Positions 1 through 9,771 are shown, counted from the stretch's first letter. The stretch is DNA of 64,000 bases from Syntrophus aciditrophicus SB (GCF_000013405.1 NC_007759.1:2481001-2545000); one strand, 5' to 3'. Numbers and translations: made by a program. Notes: generated by a model not told the origin, from the letters alone.

Positions 1-26
1 CCTGATATTTTCCCGGTGAAATTCAA

Positions 27-830
27 TTAATAGTTCCTGGGACCCGCCTCGGGATCGATGCTTCTCTGTTCATGATATCCCATCAACCGTTCCAGATCCT
101 CTTTCAGCACAAGCTTTTCCCAACTGCATCCCACTAATTCGTTCCTGGAATAACCAAACAGATGCTCGAATTCTGAATTGATCTCATGGATGATCGTATT
201 CTCGTCGGCAATAACCATGGGCGTGCCGGTGTTTTCAAAAATGGTGCGGTACTTTCTTTCCGATTTCCGCAGAGCCACGTCCATCTTTTTCCGCTCCGTA
301 ATGTCCTCCAGCACAACATGACATTCCTTTTCGTCCTTGGAGAGCATCGCCTCGATCATCACAATAATTTGGGAACCTTCCACATTCAGCAGCGTCACTT
401 CACACGCAGCTTTTTCCTTACTCTCAAAGATTCCAGCAAGGAGAGCATCGAAGATGGGACGGTCCTCATCGGCAACGAAAGAAGCGAATCGTCGATTGAT
501 CAGCAGGATACGCTCCATCCCGAGAAGACCCGCGCCGGAAGAATTGATCCTGCATATTGCCCCGCCGCGGTTGAGGCTCAGATATCCCACGGGTGCAAAA
601 TCGTAAAGATCCCGGAACATTTCCTGTGAAGCATTCAGTTTTGATGGGGCTCGCATCAGTTCCTGATCCTTCTTTTCCAGCTCAATCCGGGCAGCCTGCA
701 GCTCGCGGATGACCCGCCGCCTGTTCACAGGATTCAGCGGAACAGTGATATCCGCGCTTTTCCTGGAAAACCGTTCTTCCTTTCTCCGTCGTAAAGACGA
801 ACTCAGTACAGGCCTTTGTCTCTTTCCCAT
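27..830 (-). CDS. Two-PAS-domain protein, apparently cut short
   Basis: About 267 residues with no membrane segment. A basic N-terminal tail and short coiled coil (ending near residue 60) are followed by one PAS domain at about 70-185 and a second beginning near 195 (EINSEFEHLFGYSRNELVG). No kinase, GGDEF or HD output domain follows; the stop falls inside the second PAS fold, shortly after a segment that in the family continues into two more strands. ATG 830 is chosen, though an in-frame TTG at 863 lies 7 bases after the acs stop. It is probably transcribed with acs. Likely a sensory fragment of a signalling protein whose remainder lies left of the window. Seen: two PAS folds; inferred: truncation. 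Confidence 0.6.
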   Translation of the reverse strand: MGKRQRPVLSSSLRRRKEERFSRKSADITVPLNPVNRRRVIRELQAARIELEKKDQELMRAPSKLNASQEMFRDLYDFAPVGYLSLNRGGAICRINSSGAGLLGMERILLINRRFASFVADEDRPIFDALLAGIFESKEKAACEVTLLNVEGSQIIVMIEAMLSKDEKECHVVLEDITERKKMDVALRKSERKYRTIFENTGTPMVIADENTIIHEINSEFEHLFGYSRNELVGCSWEKLVLKEDLERLMGYHEQRSIDPEAGPRNY

Positions 831-869
831 GTTTTGTATCTTTCTGAAAAACCTTCTTTTCAAAAAAAT

Positions 870-2813
870 TTATTCCCATGCTGCCGCCAACCGCCCCTTG
901 AGGAGATCGTCAACCACTGCCGGTTCAGCAAGGGTGGTGGTATCGCCCAGATCGGCGATGTCGTCGGCGGCGATTTTGCGGAGAATCCGCCGCATGATCT
1001 TTCCCGACCGGGTCTTGGGTAATCCGGGCGCCCACTGGATAAAGTCCGGTGCGGCGATTGCCCCGATTTCCCTTCTCACCCACGAAACAAGCTCTTTCCG
1101 CAGCGCATCCGAAGGTTGCCGATCCGTTTTCAGGGTCACGTAGGCATAGATGCCCTGCCCTTTGATCTCATGAGGAAATCCGACGACCGCCGCCTCGGCT
1201 ACGGCGGAATGGGCGGCAAGTGCGCTCTCGACCTCCGCGGTTCCCAGACGATGCCCGGATACGTTGATGACATCGTCGACCCGCCCCGTGATCCAGTAGT
1301 CGCCGTCCTCATCCCGGCGCGCTCCATCGCCGGTAAAGTAGACCCCTTTGTATGTCGAAAAATAGGTATCGAGAAACCGCTGATGATCGCCGTAAATCGT
1401 CCTCAGCATCCCCGGCCAAGGCTCGGTGATCACCAGATTGCCCGTTCCAGTTCCCTCCAGGAAACGGCCCTCGGAATCCATGATGGCCGGCTTCACTCCG
1501 AAGTACGGCCGGGCGGCGGAACCCGGTTTGAGGGCCATGGCGCCGGGAAACGGTGTGATCAGAATTCCGCCGGTCTCCGTCTGCCACCAGGTGTCGACAA
1601 TGGGACAGCGTTTTTCTCCGACGACATTGTAGTACCAGAGCCAAGCCTCCGGATTGATGGGCTCCCCGACGGTGCCGAGAAGCCGCAGGGTTTTTCGGAA
1701 GGTCTTCCGGACCGGCTCGTCACCCTGGCGCATCAGGGCGCGAATGGCCGTCGGCGCGGTATAGAGGATCGTGACCCCGTGCTTGTCCACAATACGCCAG
1801 AAGCGGGACCAGTCGGGGTAATTGGGGACGCCCTCGAACATGACCGTGGTAGCCCCATTGGCCAGCGGGCCGTAGATGGTGTAGCTGTGTCCCGTCACCC
1901 AGCCGATGTCCGCAGTGCACCAGTAGATGTCGCCATCGTGATAATCGAAGATATGCTGGTGGCTCATGGCCGTGAACAAAAGATAGCCTCCAGTGGTATG
2001 AAGCACGCCCTTGGGCTTTCCCGTGGACCCGGAGGTATAGAGAATAAAAAGGGGGTCCTCGGCATCCATCTCTTCCGGCGGGCAGTCGGCGGAAGCCTCC
2101 TGCATGAGCCCCTCCCAATCGAAATCGCGTCCCGACGTCCACGGGATCTGACTTCCCGTACGCCTCACCACGATCACCTTTTCGACAAAGGGGCATTTTC
2201 CCACGGCTTCATCGGCATTTTCTTTCAAGGGGAGCGGCTTGCCCCCGCGCAGACCTTCATCGGCGGTGATCACCACCCTCCCCTGGCAGTCCCGGATGCG
2301 TTCTCTCAGGGATTCAGGCGAAAAGCCGGCAAACACGATGGAGTGAACCACGCCGATCCGGGTGCAGGCCAGCATGGCCACAGCCAGCTCGGGAATCATC
2401 GGCAGATAGATGGTTACGCGATCTCCGCGTCGGAGCCCCAGGGACTTCATTACATTGGCGAACCTGCACACCTCTTCATGCAACCGGCGATAGGTGAGAG
2501 ACCGGCTCACCGCCGGGTCATCCCCTTCCCAGAGGAGAGCAATCTGATCCCCGCGCCCGACAAGATGGCGGTCCAGACAATTATAACTGACGTTCAGCTT
2601 TCCGCCGCTGAACCACCGAATGCGGACATCGCCGTCAAATGACCCCTCCTTTACCTTCATCCAGGGCTGAAACCAATCGAGCCGCCCGGCCTGTTCCCCC
2701 CAGAATCCTTCGGGATCACTGATGGACTGCTCATACATTCGTCGGTAGACATCGTTGTCTATCCAAGCCGATTTCGCCCACGATTCCGGAACAGGAAACA
2801 ATAAATCCGACAT
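870..2813 (-). CDS. acs: Acetyl-CoA synthetase (AMP-forming)
   Basis: 647 residues, the usual Acs length. It activates acetate with ATP and CoA to acetyl-CoA, AMP and PPi in the cytoplasm. Visible signatures are the N-terminal acyl-CoA-synthetase extension (YNCLDRHL), the P-loop-like motif [14 protein letters not shown] near residue 265, the WWQTETGG adenylate-binding motif near 415, and the C-terminal [11 protein letters not shown] motif with the lysine that is acetylated in other bacteria. Only 34 bases separate it from the upstream radical SAM gene on the same strand, so co-transcription is likely. In syntrophs this enzyme can also run towards ATP formation; that direction cannot be read from sequence. 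Confidence 0.97.
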   Translation of the reverse strand: MSDLLFPVPESWAKSAWIDNDVYRRMYEQSISDPEGFWGEQAGRLDWFQPWMKVKEGSFDGDVRIRWFSGGKLNVSYNCLDRHLVGRGDQIALLWEGDDPAVSRSLTYRRLHEEVCRFANVMKSLGLRRGDRVTIYLPMIPELAVAMLACTRIGVVHSIVFAGFSPESLRERIRDCQGRVVITADEGLRGGKPLPLKENADEAVGKCPFVEKVIVVRRTGSQIPWTSGRDFDWEGLMQEASADCPPEEMDAEDPLFILYTSGSTGKPKGVLHTTGGYLLFTAMSHQHIFDYHDGDIYWCTADIGWVTGHSYTIYGPLANGATTVMFEGVPNYPDWSRFWRIVDKHGVTILYTAPTAIRALMRQGDEPVRKTFRKTLRLLGTVGEPINPEAWLWYYNVVGEKRCPIVDTWWQTETGGILITPFPGAMALKPGSAARPYFGVKPAIMDSEGRFLEGTGTGNLVITEPWPGMLRTIYGDHQRFLDTYFSTYKGVYFTGDGARRDEDGDYWITGRVDDVINVSGHRLGTAEVESALAAHSAVAEAAVVGFPHEIKGQGIYAYVTLKTDRQPSDALRKELVSWVRREIGAIAAPDFIQWAPGLPKTRSGKIMRRILRKIAADDIADLGDTTTLAEPAVVDDLLKGRLAAAWE

Positions 2814-2847
2814 GGCTTCCTCCTCGATCAGATTGGCATTCCCAAAA

Positions 2848-3462
2848 TTACCTTACCTTGAAGGCAGCCCCCAGCCCGGTGGCTATTCTTTCACACTCTC
2901 CGATGTTGATACCCGGCTGTTCGACCACGGTCATGCGGGTTCGGAGGCCCGCCATGACAGCCTTTCTCGTGAATTCAAGAAGTGCAGGGTATGATCCTTC
3001 AAAAGCGGGCCGGCACAACCGGTTGTACTTCTCTTCCGATTCGGCATTCAGGCTCACGGATACGGCATCAAGACCCGCAGCCTTCAATTCCGCCACGACG
3101 TCCCTTCCGGGGTACATCAGTGCCGCGTGCCCGTTGGTATCCAGCCGAACCGGAATTCCTCTTTTGTGCAGCCATTCCGTGATGCGCAGAACCGTGTCCA
3201 ACCGGCAGGTCGGTTCACCGAAACCAGTAAAAACAATTTCCCCGTATTTCTTGAGGTCGAAATGTTCAAGCTCCCGCAGAATCTCTTCTTCAGAAGGTTC
3301 CCGGGACAGGCGGAGTCGGTAACCGTAAACACCGTCACTGAAATTCCGGATACAGAAGATGCAACGGGCGCTGCACCGGTTCGTTATATTGAGGTAAAGA
3401 TTGCCGAATTCTTCATAGCACAGGGTTTCCCTGCGCAGGGGGTTATTGTCGTGGTCCGGCAT
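2848..3462 (-). CDS. TatD-associated-type radical SAM protein
   Basis: About 204 residues. The radical SAM cluster motif is CSARCIFC (CxxxCxxC) near residue 31, followed by [10 protein letters not shown], a GEP-type SAM-binding segment. The overall pattern ([10 protein letters not shown] at the start, DTNGHA, CRPAFEG) matches the short radical SAM family often found beside tatD, whose reaction is unknown. No tatD is present in this window. The start is set at the second of two adjacent ATGs because GGAGGA lies just upstream; the 28 residues that could be added at the N-terminus are not family-like. It lies directly upstream of acs. Family assignment is from pattern memory, without a search. 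Confidence 0.75.
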   Translation of the reverse strand: MPDHDNNPLRRETLCYEEFGNLYLNITNRCSARCIFCIRNFSDGVYGYRLRLSREPSEEEILRELEHFDLKKYGEIVFTGFGEPTCRLDTVLRITEWLHKRGIPVRLDTNGHAALMYPGRDVVAELKAAGLDAVSVSLNAESEEKYNRLCRPAFEGSYPALLEFTRKAVMAGLRTRMTVVEQPGINIGECERIATGLGAAFKVR

Positions 3463-3635
3463 CATGCTCCTCCGGAGGAAACTTCGCTGATCATAATAAA
3501 CTCTCGGATAAAAGGACCGGTTATGGCAAGCAAAAAGGGGAAGCACTGCTTCCGACGGAGTTCGTCGAAACTGTTACCCATTCGGCAGTGGTCAGATAGA
3601 AAAAAGAAAAGGAGAAAAATCCGGCCGGGAAATGA

Positions 3636-3677
3636 TTCCGACGCCGGCGGTGCGTGGAATATCCGTCGGCGTCGGAA
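3636..3677 (-). terminator. Stem-loop after the sulfite reductase gene
   Basis: An 11-bp perfect inverted repeat (3636-3646 with 3667-3677, arm TTCCGACGCCG) lies 13 bases past the stop of the sulfite reductase gene. The T content after it on the minus strand is weak (TCATTT), so it may be a weak terminator or an mRNA-stabilising hairpin. Confidence 0.45.
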
Positions 3678-3689
3678 CTATGCTTCTTT

Positions 3690-4349
3690 TCAGGGTAAAA
3701 CTTCCTGTTTGAACTTATCAAAGCCGATCTCTTCGATAAACTCGCCAAGGCGCTGTTTCTTGGCGTGATCTTTGTAGTAGTTCACAACCCTTTCGATGAG
3801 CGACAGGGCCTCTTCATCGGACAGGTTCTCTGCCAGCATCTGGCCGATTCTGGGTTTTCCGGCGCCGCATCCGCCGACCAGAAGCCGCCAGCCCTTGGGG
3901 GTTCCGATCAGGCCCACATCCTTGATCGCCGGTTCCGCGCAGGAATTAACACAACCCGAGACACCCATCTTGAATTTCCAGGGAAGCTGCATGCCGTGAT
4001 AGATCTCGTCCAGTTTCAGCCCTACACCCACGGAATCCTGCTGCCCCCTCTTGCAGAAGGTGGTGCCGGGACAGATCTTGACGCTTCTGACACAGAGGCC
4101 GATGGCTGCTCCGGGGGACATTCCCAGATCCGCCCAGGCGCCGTCGATATCCTGAGGGTCGATTCCCACGATGGCAATGCGCTGGGCGGAAGTGATCTTC
4201 AGCGCTTTCGCGTTGTATTTCTCAGCTACATCCGCGATCTTTCTCAGCCCCGCGGGGTCGATAATTCCTCCGGGAATGTGCGGAGCGATGGCAAAAGTTT
4301 CTTTATCCCTCTGAACAATGGCTCCCTTTTCCAGCATGTCTTTGGACAT
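3690..4349 (-). CDS. Small siroheme-[4Fe-4S] sulfite/nitrite reductase-like protein
   Basis: 219 residues, about the size of the small assimilatory-type sulfite reductases of anaerobes rather than the two-repeat DsrA/DsrB or CysI proteins. An N-terminal ferredoxin-like half domain (GGIIDPAGLRKIADVAEKY) is followed by the cofactor-binding half with CPGTTFC (Cys-x5-Cys) and CVNSC (Cys-x3-Cys), the four ligands of a coupled siroheme-iron-sulfur centre. The start is ATG 4349, 9 bases after AGGAGG; the alternative ATG 9 bases upstream abuts the AGGAGG and is unlikely. No electron-donor subunit is adjacent. It could reduce sulfite for assimilation, which would fit the cysteine cluster elsewhere in the window, but the physiological substrate is not shown by sequence. 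Confidence 0.85.
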   Translation of the reverse strand: MSKDMLEKGAIVQRDKETFAIAPHIPGGIIDPAGLRKIADVAEKYNAKALKITSAQRIAIVGIDPQDIDGAWADLGMSPGAAIGLCVRSVKICPGTTFCKRGQQDSVGVGLKLDEIYHGMQLPWKFKMGVSGCVNSCAEPAIKDVGLIGTPKGWRLLVGGCGAGKPRIGQMLAENLSDEEALSLIERVVNYYKDHAKKQRLGEFIEEIGFDKFKQEVLP

Positions 4350-4637
4350 CGATTTCATCCTCCTGATCACTGAATTTCTTTTCTGAATCCGACCGGTGCA
4401 ATGCCTGTTGCAATAACAAACTTGATAAGGGCTTCTTACTTCAAGCATAAAAGATAAGGAAAGCGCCGTTTCCTGTCAACAGAAAATCGGCGGATGAGAT
4501 AACACCTTTAAACAATTCGAGAAGCACAAATTCCCCTTGACATCTTCCATATATTGTTGTCAATAAAGGCCCCTCACACAAGATGTTGTACTTTTAGAAC
4601 AATAATGATTCTGCAATTCACAAGGAGCGATTCCGAA

Positions 4638-6869
4638 ATGAAAAAAAGAACTTCCAGCATAGATATTTCTTCACTGACCGATAATGCGATCAAGGTTCTG
4701 GGAAGACGTTATCTGAAGCGAGACAGGGATGGAAACGCTTTGGAAACACCCTCCCAGATGTTCAAACGGGTTGCCGATACGATTGCCGCCGCGGACCGGA
4801 TATTCAATGATCAGGCAGATACCGCCGGACTATCTGACCAGTTTTACCGGATGATGACCGCCCTGGAATTTCTTCCCAATTCTCCGACCCTGATGAATGC
4901 GGGAAGGGAACTGGGGCAGCTATCCGCCTGTTTTGTTCTTCCCGTCGGCGATTCCATGGAGGACATATTTGACGCCGTCAAATTCACTGCCCTGATTCAC
5001 AAGTCCGGCGGCGGAACCGGTTTCTCCTTTTCCCGCCTTCGCCCCGCCAATGACGTGGTTTTAACGACGACGGGAATCTCCAGCGGTCCAATCTCCTTCA
5101 TGCGGGTTTTTGACGTCGCAACGGAAACCATAAAGCAGGGCGGCACACGCCGGGGCGCCAACATGGGCATCCTGCGCGTCGATCATCCCGACATCATGAA
5201 TTTCATCATGTGCAAGGCCGATAAGCACCAGTTGAATAATTTCAATATCTCCGTAGGGCTGACAGAAGTCTTCATGGCCGCCGTAGAAGCGGATCAGGAT
5301 TATGATCTCGTCAACCCGCGGGACGGTCAGGTCATCGGAACCCTGAATGCCCGAAAGGTCTTCGACCGGATTGTTGCCCAGGCATGGGAAAACGGCGAGC
5401 CCGGAATCGTCTTTCTGGACCGCCTGAACCGCGACAACCCGACGCCCCATATCGGAGTGATCGAATCAACGAATCCTTGCGGAGAGCAGCCACTCCTGCC
5501 CTATGAATCCTGCAACCTGGGATCGATCAATCTTGGAAAGATGGTGATAAACGGTGAAGTCAACTGGAAAAGACTCCGCGACGTCGTCAATCTTGCCGTT
5601 CATTTCCTGGATAATGTCGTAGAAATCAATCAGTACCCCCTGCCCATCATTGCGGAGATGACATTCGGCAACCGTAAAATCGGTCTGGGTGTCATGGGCT
5701 GGGCCGATATGCTCATTCAGCTCGGCATTCCTTACAATTCCGACCGGGCCCTCGAACTGGCCGAAGAAGTGATGAAATTCATCAACACGGAAGGTCATGA
5801 TGCGTCGCACGCTTTGGCGAAGAAGAGGGGTCCGTTTCCGAATTTCAAGGAGTCCCTGTACGACAAACAGGGAAAAGCACCAATTCGCAATGCGACCGTC
5901 ACAACCATCGCGCCAACGGGAACCATCTCCATCATCGCCAACGCCTCATCCGGCGTAGAACCGCTTTTTGCCGTCTCCTACATACGTCAGGTGATGGACA
6001 ATGATATCCTGCTGGAAATAAATCCCTTTTTTGAAGCCATGGCAAAAGAAAGAGGGTTCTACTCGAAGGAACTGATGCGGAAGATTGCCGAACGCGGCAC
6101 GATTCGTGATCTCGACGAGGTTCCGCAGGACATCCAGGCTGTTTTCGTAACGGCTCATGACATATCTCCGGAAGTGCACATCGGCATGCAGGCTGCCTTC
6201 CAGAAGTATACGGACAACGCCGTCAGCAAAACCGTCAACTTTGCTCACACGGCAACCATCGATGACGTTGCCAAGGTTTTTCGACTGGCCTATCAGTTGG
6301 ATTGCAAGGGAGTCACGATCTACCGTGACGGTTCCCGGGACAACCAGGTCCTTTCGACGGGAAAAGAGCGTGAACAGCCTGTTCAGAAAAGCATGCCCGA
6401 GGGAAGTAAGCTTGTCAAACGTGAGCGTCCGAAGGCATTGCAGGGTTGGACCTATCAAATGAAGACCGGCTGCGGACCGCTTTATGTAACGGTCAATCAG
6501 GACAGCTCCGGTCTATTCGAGCTGTTTACGACAATGGGGAAAGCCGGTGGTTGCGCGGCATCCCAGAGCGAAGCCATCGGACGCATGGTCTCCCTGGCCT
6601 GGCGCAGCGGCATTTCAGGCAGGCAGGTAATCAAGCAGTTGCAGGGCATTTCCTGTCACTCCCCTTCCGGATTTGGCGACAACAAGATTTTATCCTGTGC
6701 CGACGCCGTGGCAAAAGCCATTCAGTCTCATATGGAGGCAAACGGCTATGACGCAGTCAGCGAAAGCGTTGCCGTGATCAAGGGCGCCTGTCCGGAGTGC
6801 GGCGGGATTGTGGAGCACGAAGGCGGCTGCGCCGTCTGCCGTATATGCGGTTACAGTGAATGCAAATGA
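4638..6869 (+). CDS. nrdJ: Adenosylcobalamin-dependent ribonucleotide reductase (class II)
   Basis: 743 residues. It reduces ribonucleotides to deoxyribonucleotides without oxygen, using vitamin B12. The N-terminal substrate loop contains LSACFVLPVGDSM (first redox cysteine); NPCGEQ and SCNLGSINL form the active-site cysteine/glutamate region, and APTGTISIIA is the phosphate-binding segment. The C-terminus carries the long class II extension, ending in a four-cysteine zinc-ribbon-like tail (CPECGG... CRICGY). ATG 4638 follows AAGGAG with 10 bases spacing; the 28 extra upstream residues are not family-like. It stands alone between divergent and intergenic DNA. I saw no cobalamin riboswitch upstream. 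Confidence 0.95.
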   Translation: MKKRTSSIDISSLTDNAIKVLGRRYLKRDRDGNALETPSQMFKRVADTIAAADRIFNDQADTAGLSDQFYRMMTALEFLPNSPTLMNAGRELGQLSACFVLPVGDSMEDIFDAVKFTALIHKSGGGTGFSFSRLRPANDVVLTTTGISSGPISFMRVFDVATETIKQGGTRRGANMGILRVDHPDIMNFIMCKADKHQLNNFNISVGLTEVFMAAVEADQDYDLVNPRDGQVIGTLNARKVFDRIVAQAWENGEPGIVFLDRLNRDNPTPHIGVIESTNPCGEQPLLPYESCNLGSINLGKMVINGEVNWKRLRDVVNLAVHFLDNVVEINQYPLPIIAEMTFGNRKIGLGVMGWADMLIQLGIPYNSDRALELAEEVMKFINTEGHDASHALAKKRGPFPNFKESLYDKQGKAPIRNATVTTIAPTGTISIIANASSGVEPLFAVSYIRQVMDNDILLEINPFFEAMAKERGFYSKELMRKIAERGTIRDLDEVPQDIQAVFVTAHDISPEVHIGMQAAFQKYTDNAVSKTVNFAHTATIDDVAKVFRLAYQLDCKGVTIYRDGSRDNQVLSTGKEREQPVQKSMPEGSKLVKRERPKALQGWTYQMKTGCGPLYVTVNQDSSGLFELFTTMGKAGGCAASQSEAIGRMVSLAWRSGISGRQVIKQLQGISCHSPSGFGDNKILSCADAVAKAIQSHMEANGYDAVSESVAVIKGACPECGGIVEHEGGCAVCRICGYSECK

Positions 6870-6879
6870 TGCTTGTGTG

Positions 6880-6903
6880 CCGTATATTGCTTCCTCAATA
6901 CGG
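6880..6903 (+). terminator. Weak stem-loop after nrdJ
   Basis: A six-base inverted repeat (CCGTAT at 6880-6885 with ATACGG at 6898-6903) 10 bases past the nrdJ stop, followed by a T-rich stretch (GCTTGTTT). Weak but correctly placed. Confidence 0.3.
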
Positions 6904-7022
6904 GCTTGTTTGGCCATCTGTAAGCTTTTTTCGGAACATGGAAATGATATGATGGATCGTTTCGAGACTTTACAACAGCTTGATCATAATAGCCTGACCA
7001 ACCGTATCGAATTACCATCTTT

Positions 7023-7063
7023 CAGTTTATCACTGGTATAATTCCCGCAATCGACAGGTATTG
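7023..7063 (+). promoter_or_regulatory. Putative -24/-12 (sigma-54-like) element, copy 1
   Basis: CTGGTATAATTCCCGCAA has GG and GC separated by exactly 10 bases, the spacing of sigma-54 promoters. A very similar 41-base block recurs at 10083-10123, with CAGTTTAT, TGGTATAA, CCCGCAA and GTATTG kept at the same spacing. Here it lies about 135 bases before the small ORF at 7183. This is the only notable feature I see in the 313-base gap 6870-7182. The call rests on spacing and repetition only. Confidence 0.4.
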
Positions 7064-7182
7064 CGTCTCAAGCGTTTTAAATTATCATAATAATAATTGA
7101 TTATGCACTGCCCATAAAAAACAGGTTTCAGAACCATGATCTAAACGTTTGAAACTATTCGATTCCAATCATGGGGGTAGCG

Positions 7183-7380
7183 ATGAAGTCACAAGCCAGA
7201 AAAGCGAAGCGGATGGAAGCAAGGCGTCAGGAATTGCTCCGCGAAATGGAGAACCGGAAAAGGATATGGAATGCGGCAATAAATGGCGATGCCAGGGCAT
7301 GCATGTTCTTATCAAAGCAATATCTGGGGACAAAGGATGATCCAAAATTTGATGACAGGGCCATATCTTCCCTTACTTAG
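7183..7380 (+). CDS. Small basic hypothetical protein
   Basis: 65 residues starting MKSQARKAKRMEARRQEL, a highly charged helical N-terminus, then WNAAINGDARACMFLSKQYLG, which resembles one turn of a Sel1/TPR-like helix pair. ATG 7183 follows GGGGGTAG at workable spacing; an in-frame ATG 12 bases upstream overlaps that site. A -24/-12-like element lies about 135 bases upstream. Not recognised; the function is unknown and the coding status is moderately likely. Confidence 0.45.
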   Translation: MKSQARKAKRMEARRQELLREMENRKRIWNAAINGDARACMFLSKQYLGTKDDPKFDDRAISSLT

Positions 7381-7580
7381 CCGGTAAGAAAATTTTATAA
7401 AACTCAATCCTGATTTCGTGGGGAAAGAGGATTCGATTCCGGACGGCTTCAGGATAGGACTCAACTCCCTGAGGGTAGCGCGTAATTCAACTTTCTATTT
7501 TGATAAACAGGGCGCTTCAGGCAGCAGTTTTGAATGAATTACCAGCACAGTGAGTTGTTGAAATCAGAAGGAATAAAAAA

Positions 7581-7619
7581 GGGCTTTCCAGTCCAATGAA
7601 CATGGAAAGCCCTTTTTTT
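7581..7619 (-). terminator. Bidirectional intrinsic terminator after the HU gene
   Basis: A perfect 10-bp stem (GGGCTTTCCA at 7581-7590 with 7603-7612) is flanked by AAAAAA on the left and TTTTTTT on the right, so it can end transcription both from the HU gene (stop at 7633, minus strand) and from the plus strand. Confidence 0.9.
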
Positions 7620-7632
7620 CAAACAGCCTATA

Positions 7633-7908
7633 TTATTTTTTTGCCACAGCTTCCTTCAGCTTTTTACCAGCCGTAAACTTGGGGACCTTCTTAGCTTTGA
7701 TTTTGATCGGTTTCCCTGTCTGCGGATTTCGCCCGGTTCTGGCTGATCGCTTCATTACCTTAAACGTACCGAAGCCAATGAGTGTTACGGACTCGCCCTT
7801 CTTAAGGGCTTCTGTCATTGTATCAAGAACACATCCAACGGTCTCCTGCGCCAACTTCTTTTTCCCGACAACTTTTGTTACTGCCTCAACCAAATCACCT
7901 TTGTTCAT
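7633..7908 (-). CDS. hup: HU-family DNA-binding protein
   Basis: 91 residues, the standard HU/IHF monomer size. It opens MNKGDLVEAVTKVVGKKK; the dimerisation core contains VTLIGFGTFKV, and the DNA-intercalating arm carries RNPQTGKPIKI, the usual proline-tipped arm sequence. It binds DNA non-specifically as a dimer and helps organise the nucleoid. GGAGAAAGG precedes the ATG. It is monocistronic, with its own strong terminator just downstream. Confidence 0.96.
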   Translation of the reverse strand: MNKGDLVEAVTKVVGKKKLAQETVGCVLDTMTEALKKGESVTLIGFGTFKVMKRSARTGRNPQTGKPIKIKAKKVPKFTAGKKLKEAVAKK

Positions 7909-8166
7909 GACCTTTCTCCTCCATAGAAATGTTTTTCTTCACTAACCACGGCAGTTACACAGTACATAAAGACCTGAACCAGTATGTATAGGCCATTGAG
8001 CAAAAAGTCAATAAATATCTTAAATAAAATCAGCAAGTAACAAACAAATTATTTTACCAGCCCTGTCCGGTGGGACTTTACGGCGCAGAATCCCGGAAAT
8101 GCGGCCAAAGCACGTGATGCGCGAGGAAACAGGAAACCCTGTCAATCGTGTCGATGTGGAACAAGA

Positions 8167-8622
8167 TCAGTAAATCCCCATCGAACACCCGGCGGCCAGC
8201 GTTCCGCCCAGTTCACGACATTGTTCGAGGATTTCCTCTGTGATTTTTCCTCTGGCGATGACCGGTTTGAAGACCGTTTTGAATTTGTAGCCAAGGGCGA
8301 TGCGTTCAATCGCGCGAAGCGCTCCTGTTCCGTCATTGCCTGCGCTGATGAAGATCACAAAAGGCCTGCGAAAGACTTTTCCCTGTGCGCCTGTATACGT
8401 CCGATCAAAGAAATCCTTGATCATTCCGGACATGTAGCCGAAATTCTCGGGCGTGCCTACGGCAAGGCCATCACATGCCAAAAGGTCTTCTAAAGTGGCC
8501 TCGGCGGCTGTCTTTAAATTAACCTCGACATCCGCAATGGCTTTCGCGCCTTCAAATACGGCCTGAGCCATCTGCTTTGTGTGTCCGGTCTGTGAATGGT
8601 AAACGATCAGAATTCTGGTCAT
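8167..8622 (-). CDS. Flavodoxin-like FMN protein
   Basis: 151 residues. The FMN phosphate loop is YHSQTGHTKQMA near residue 8, followed by the flavodoxin/WrbA-type segments GLAVGTPENFGYMSG and FISAGNDG, so a Rossmann-like flavodoxin fold is clear. It probably carries electrons or acts as an NAD(P)H:quinone oxidoreductase in the cytoplasm; the partner is unknown. No adjacent gene on the same strand suggests an operon. The remaining gap to HU (7909-8166) shows nothing I can identify. Confidence 0.85.
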   Translation of the reverse strand: MTRILIVYHSQTGHTKQMAQAVFEGAKAIADVEVNLKTAAEATLEDLLACDGLAVGTPENFGYMSGMIKDFFDRTYTGAQGKVFRRPFVIFISAGNDGTGALRAIERIALGYKFKTVFKPVIARGKITEEILEQCRELGGTLAAGCSMGIY

Positions 8623-9144
8623 TGAATGATGAAGGCAATGCGTTCAGTGGCTCCAGCGACTGTAAACGCGTTCATAGGATTTTTCTTGAGCAGTGCAGAA
8701 TAGAGAAACCACAGATCCATGTCAATAAAAAACCTGCAAGCTGAAAAAACTGGATCATTCCCGTATCTCAGGAATTCGCACATTTCATTATGGCACTTCT
8801 ACTCATTGAGTTCTTAAGGAGTGACCTGCCTTAACGACATCCGCAAAAGCTGACTTGGCGGATAAAATCGTCCTGAATAAAGATCAGTTTCTCAGATCCG
8901 GGATTAACAACACTTTCTGTTATATTTTGTGACTTGTTTTTATACCAGTTAAATGTTGACCGTCAAAAACGCTTGCCTTATACTCACAATCTGAAGTCTA
9001 TAAGGGATCAAACTCATCACCAGCGCACCTTATCAGAAAACCAAGGAGGGGAAAGTCGCTGAACACAGTGTCGACTTGTTCCGAAATCTGATCAATGAAA
9101 CACCCCCGACCGCATTGGCCGGCCCTGAGGAAAGAGAGGGAAAA
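8623..9144. other. Intergenic gap with one promoter
   Basis: 522 bases between two divergent genes. Apart from the sigma-70-like promoter at 8956-8984 (listed separately), I see no gene, repeat or convincing hairpin. An open frame runs from about 9076 into the next gene but lacks a ribosome binding site. Confidence 0.5.
8956..8984 (+). promoter_or_regulatory. Sigma-70-type promoter for the cytidylate-kinase-like gene
   Basis: TTGACC at 8956-8961 and TATACT at 8979-8984 with a 17-base spacer. Transcription would begin near 8991, leaving a leader of about 150 bases before ATG 9145. Confidence 0.7.
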
Positions 9145-9771
9145 ATGGAAAAAACAGCGCCGTTGGTAATAACCATCAGCCGCCAGTTGGGAGCTGGAGG
9201 GGCATATGTTGGAAAGCAACTTGCGAAAAACCTGAGTGTTTTTTATGCAGATCGTGAAATCATCGACGAGGCCGCCAAAGAGCTTTCCGTATTGAAGGAA
9301 GACCTTGAATCACACGACGAAAAAATAAGTTCATTTTTACGGTCATTCCTGCTGTCACATGCAATCCCCCCCGTTGCCAATATTCCAAGACCAATCAGCG
9401 GCCTGTCAGACAGTAAATTATTCAAAATCCAAAGCGAAATTATAGCGCGCATTGCTAAAGAACGTTCCGCGATTATTATCGGACGGTGCGGCTCTTATGT
9501 CCTTCGTGACAATCCGAACCATGTCAGTATTTTTTTGCATGCTGACATGACTTTCCGACAAGGCCGCATGCAGAAGCTTCATGATGTATCAGAAGGAGAG
9601 GCCAGGGAAATGATTACCCGAAGCGACGGGGAAAGAGAGCAATATCATTATAAATTTACAGGGAAGGATTGGACGGATGCAAGACAGTATGACATTTCTA
9701 TGGATACAGGGAAAATCGGTGTTGATAAGTGCGTAGAGTGCATCATGAAATATCTGGATTTAATTCAATAG
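9145..9771 (+). CDS. Cytidylate kinase-like family protein
   Basis: 208 residues. The N-terminus TISRQLGAGGAYVGKQLA is the variant P-loop of the cytidylate-kinase-like family, followed by FYADREIIDEAAKEL, ERSAIIIGRCGSYVLRD and a YYDISMDTG-like C-terminal strand (YDISMDTGKIG). The family is widespread in anaerobes and probably phosphorylates a nucleotide or small molecule; the true substrate is not known. ATG 9145 is chosen because GAGAGGG sits just upstream; a longer frame from 9076 has no such site and the extra residues do not resemble the family. Cytoplasmic, single-gene unit with a good promoter. Confidence 0.85.
   Translation: MEKTAPLVITISRQLGAGGAYVGKQLAKNLSVFYADREIIDEAAKELSVLKEDLESHDEKISSFLRSFLLSHAIPPVANIPRPISGLSDSKLFKIQSEIIARIAKERSAIIIGRCGSYVLRDNPNHVSIFLHADMTFRQGRMQKLHDVSEGEAREMITRSDGEREQYHYKFTGKDWTDARQYDISMDTGKIGVDKCVECIMKYLDLIQ

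Noticed and set aside
1116-2642. Long plus-strand open frame (508 codons)
   Set aside because: Shadow of acs on the other strand.
7421-7450. T-loop-like GGATTCGATTCC
   Set aside because: No acceptor, D or anticodon arm around it; not a tRNA.
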